A DNA stretch of 64,000 nt from Nannochloropsis salina CCMP1776 (lineage: Eukaryota; Sar; Eustigmatophyceae; Eustigmatales; Monodopsidaceae). Positions 62,057 to 64,000 of this stretch are shown here, one piece after another. The notes beneath the pieces were generated by a model that was not told the DNA's origin, did no database searches, and worked only from the letters and a program-made list of their open reading frames with translations. Every line of letters starts with the position of its first letter. The stretch's first letter is position 1. Location: contig SDOX01000016.1 of NCBI GenBank assembly GCA_004565275.1, forward strand, positions 301,989 through 365,988, read 5' to 3'. A program made the position numbers and the translations under genes.

Positions 62057-64000
62057 TTACGCGGCTGGTTTAGCTATGTGGCTTTCCTCTAGACCCGTAC
62101 CACATGCAATCCTTGTCTGTGTTCCTCCCAATGAGTTATTTTCCTGTACCACCGCAAAATTCAGTGCTTTTGGAGCAGGCCTTTCCAATTTTAAACGGAG
62201 GAATCGTGGCACATACACGTCCTTAGCGCCTGTCTCGAACAGAGGTTCCAAATCCCCCGGAGCGTTCGTCATGAACGTCAAAATAAGCTCATCTTCACGC
62301 GATAACTCTGGGTGAGCTTTACCCGCGTACGTCATGTAAACAGCTGGATCGTTGAAGGGTGGGGGAATCTTGTACACAACCACAGGCTCCCATGCCTCAG
62401 TGAGGTCTTCTGCTAGGTAAAGGACGACGTTGGAGGAGAGCCAGTCGACTACCACACCGTAGTAGGCCCCTAGAGAATGACTGTAACGCACGCTAGTCTC
62501 TGAGAAGACAGGAAACACCAACGGCGCAGCCTTCAGGTGCCGGTGGAGGAAAAGGGGGTACGGGGCCCAGGTGGTGTTGGTCAGGCGCGTGTCCGTGTCG
62601 GTGGTTGCTTGAGCCTTTTCGTCCGGGGGTCCCTTAGTCAACGCCCACACCTCCATGTCTCGAAAGGAGAGGTCGACCAGACTCCTGACCGGAAGACGGG
62701 AGAGTGTCTCATATTGCCACTGCTGCGGTGGCGTCCCGACGGCCTCCGTGTTATTGACGCCAAACAAATAGATCATGTCCTCCGGGCCCGTGGCGAGCTC
62801 TGCGTTCTTGTCTCCATGCATCATAGCCGAGTACCAATTCAGATTTGCGTCCGTCCCCGGCAGATCCCGCTGGCGGTACTCCCACTGTGTAGGGTGGGCG
62901 TGCGGATTATCCACGACCAAGACTGTCGTGCCCAGGATATTGAAGTTGAAGGCGTTGTCGTCAAAGAGATCGACGGAGGCGGTGTGAGACTTGACGTATG
63001 CCCACCGCACGGCCAGAACAATGACTTTACTCACAACGTCTCCCTCCGCGGTGCTGCTGTCGAACTCGCTGCTGCTGTCCCCCCTCCCTCGTTTGCCATT
63101 CACGTTGCCTTTTTTCTCGGCCCGGGTCTCCAGGTAGCTGACTCCGATGCCCGAAATAGGCCACAGATAGTCTTGGGTGTGAACGCATTCGTCATCTTGA
63201 GGGGGCCCGCGTACGAAGATCGAGACCGGACATCCCCCCTTGGACACGTTCCAGGCGAAGACCACGTCCTCGGGCCCCAGAGGCTTCGCATGGGGGTCGC
63301 TGACATTGATGACCGGCAAGAAGGCCACGCTGTTGTGCAGGAAGAATGCCCCTGACAGGCGCCGGTCCTCGTTGGCGTAGCCGAGCAAGGTATCTCCGAA
63401 GAGCCACATGTACTTTCCGTGCTCCGCCTCCTCCCCCACGTCTCCCTCTTTCTTCGGCCCCTCTGCTCTCCCATCTCCTGGCCCCTGAGTCGCATCCAAC
63501 GTCGAAGTCGCCACGCCAGAGGTGCGCAGGCCCGTGTGGTGCCGGGGGGGGAACCGGAAGGAGGTGGCAACATCAGCGCCCAACCAGCCCGCGTTCCGCA
63601 CCGAGAACAAAGGCTGGAGGTCCTCCGCCTCGGTCGCGATGATCTCGATGCCCCGCCAGGAGCTCCGCGTCACGCCTGCTGCCTCCTCGGGGGAGAGGCC
63701 TTGGAGCCCATCGGTCCGCTTGGGAGGGCGCTCTAGATTCAAGCCTCGGTATTGCATGAATTCGTCCTGGGTGAGGGTGACCAGGCTTCCCAAGGTCAGG
63801 ACGGCGGCAGGATCGGGCAGCCGCAGGCTCACCATGGACGGAGAGGGAGCAGCTTCGCCTTCTTTACGATACCTACCCGGCGCAACTTCGGACTGTATGC
63901 GGCTGGACGGCGACGTGCGAGAGGAAGAGGAAACAGCCGCCGCGATCGCTGCAACAGACGGATCAAGTAGGACGTCACCGGCGTCAAATAGAGCCGAGGG
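62057..64000 (-). CDS. DUF4185-like beta-propeller protein, 5' end outside the window
   Basis: The frame is open from a stop at 62057 to the right edge, at least 647 residues. The ATG at 63835 is not necessarily the start, because 55 more codons without a stop lie upstream. YMWLFGDTLLGYANEDRRLS, the HNSVAFLPV strand, AEDLTEAWEPVVVYKI, PAVYMTYAGKAHPELSREDE and ELILTFMTNAPGDLEPLFET look like the glycosidase-type propeller of the DUF4185/DUF5005 families. This assignment rests on the WLFGDT and late Y..HPE..........YNT-type segments and is moderate. Several Asn-x-Ser/Thr sites (NVSDP, NVSKG, NNTEA, TNTTW) would suit a secreted protein. Any signal peptide would be outside the window. The N-terminal visible part is Ala/Ser-rich. 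The substrate is unknown. Confidence 0.65.
   Translation of the reverse strand, partial: PSALFDAGDVLLDPSVAAIAAAVSSSSRTSPSSRIQSEVAPGRYRKEGEAAPSPSMVSLRLPDPAAVLTLGSLVTLTQDEFMQYRGLNLERPPKRTDGLQGLSPEEAAGVTRSSWRGIEIIATEAEDLQPLFSVRNAGWLGADVATSFRFPPRHHTGLRTSGVATSTLDATQGPGDGRAEGPKKEGDVGEEAEHGKYMWLFGDTLLGYANEDRRLSGAFFLHNSVAFLPVINVSDPHAKPLGPEDVVFAWNVSKGGCPVSIFVRGPPQDDECVHTQDYLWPISGIGVSYLETRAEKKGNVNGKRGRGDSSSEFDSSTAEGDVVSKVIVLAVRWAYVKSHTASVDLFDDNAFNFNILGTTVLVVDNPHAHPTQWEYRQRDLPGTDANLNWYSAMMHGDKNAELATGPEDMIYLFGVNNTEAVGTPPQQWQYETLSRLPVRSLVDLSFRDMEVWALTKGPPDEKAQATTDTDTRLTNTTWAPYPLFLHRHLKAAPLVFPVFSETSVRYSHSLGAYYGVVVDWLSSNVVLYLAEDLTEAWEPVVVYKIPPPFNDPAVYMTYAGKAHPELSREDELILTFMTNAPGDLEPLFETGAKDVYVPRFLRLKLERPAPKALNFAVVQENNSLGGTQTRIACGTGLEESHIAKPAA

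Noticed and set aside
1-64000. Mobile elements, LTR-type or virus-like remnants, and CRISPR arrays
   Set aside because: No reverse transcriptase, integrase, transposase or capsid-like protein, no long terminal repeats and no regularly spaced repeats were seen. The only repeats are short tandem units inside genes.

Overview
This window looks like nuclear DNA of a photosynthetic stramenopile with a red-derived complex plastid. A eustigmatophyte of the Nannochloropsis/Microchloropsis kind would fit the gene density, the codon use and the mostly 100-300 base introns, but this is an inference and no marker gene fixes the species. The strongest evidence is that six proteins begin with a hydrophobic signal peptide ending at an Ala-Phe or Gly-Phe step, the bipartite targeting signal of complex plastids. 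I see no mobile element, CRISPR array, rRNA or credible tRNA gene. About two dozen genes lie on both strands, with zero to seven introns each. Most exon joins given here were worked out by hand from GT..AG sites that keep the reading frame.

Layout. 0-5 kb: a two-RRM protein with an RS-rich tail and an unrecognised charged protein, both on the minus strand. 5-11 kb: a formiminotransferase-like protein divergent from a very long exocyst Sec6. 11-14 kb: a seven-exon mitochondrial aldehyde dehydrogenase. 14.9-18.2 kb: plastid isopropylmalate dehydratase large subunit, convergent with a BtuF-type cobalamin-binding-like protein. 19-24 kb: an eight-exon insulysin-like M16 protease. 24-29.5 kb: three plastid-signal proteins in a row, a DUF2358-CreA fusion, a VKOR-thioredoxin fusion and an aldo/keto reductase relative that has lost half its catalytic tetrad. 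30-37 kb: an ARG1-like DnaJ protein, an MFS transporter, a ubiquitin E2 variant (Mms2/Uev1) and a poorly resolved membrane protein. 37-46.8 kb: plastid inorganic pyrophosphatase, a SulP/SLC26 anion transporter, a plastid protein with two CS domains and a PrsW-type intramembrane protease. 47-51.3 kb: an unrecognised protein and a NiCoT/NicO-type permease. 52.5-60.4 kb: one uninterrupted 2635-residue trithorax/MLL-type histone methyltransferase. 61-64 kb: a small TPR protein and a DUF4185-like protein that runs off the right edge.

The genes are mostly unrelated housekeeping functions and do not form one pathway. Two local themes stand out. Plastid functions are frequent: leucine synthesis, phosphate recovery, thiol oxidation in the thylakoid lumen and proteins of unknown plastid role. 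Head-to-head pairs sharing short upstream regions are also common: FTCD-like/Sec6, CreA fusion/VKOR, DnaJ/MFS, unresolved gene/PPase and methyltransferase/TPR. The most unusual proteins are the DUF2358-CreA fusion, the degenerate aldo/keto reductase, the orphan BtuF-like protein, the Sec6 with an N-terminal Cys/His and coiled-coil extension, and the plastid tandem-CS protein.
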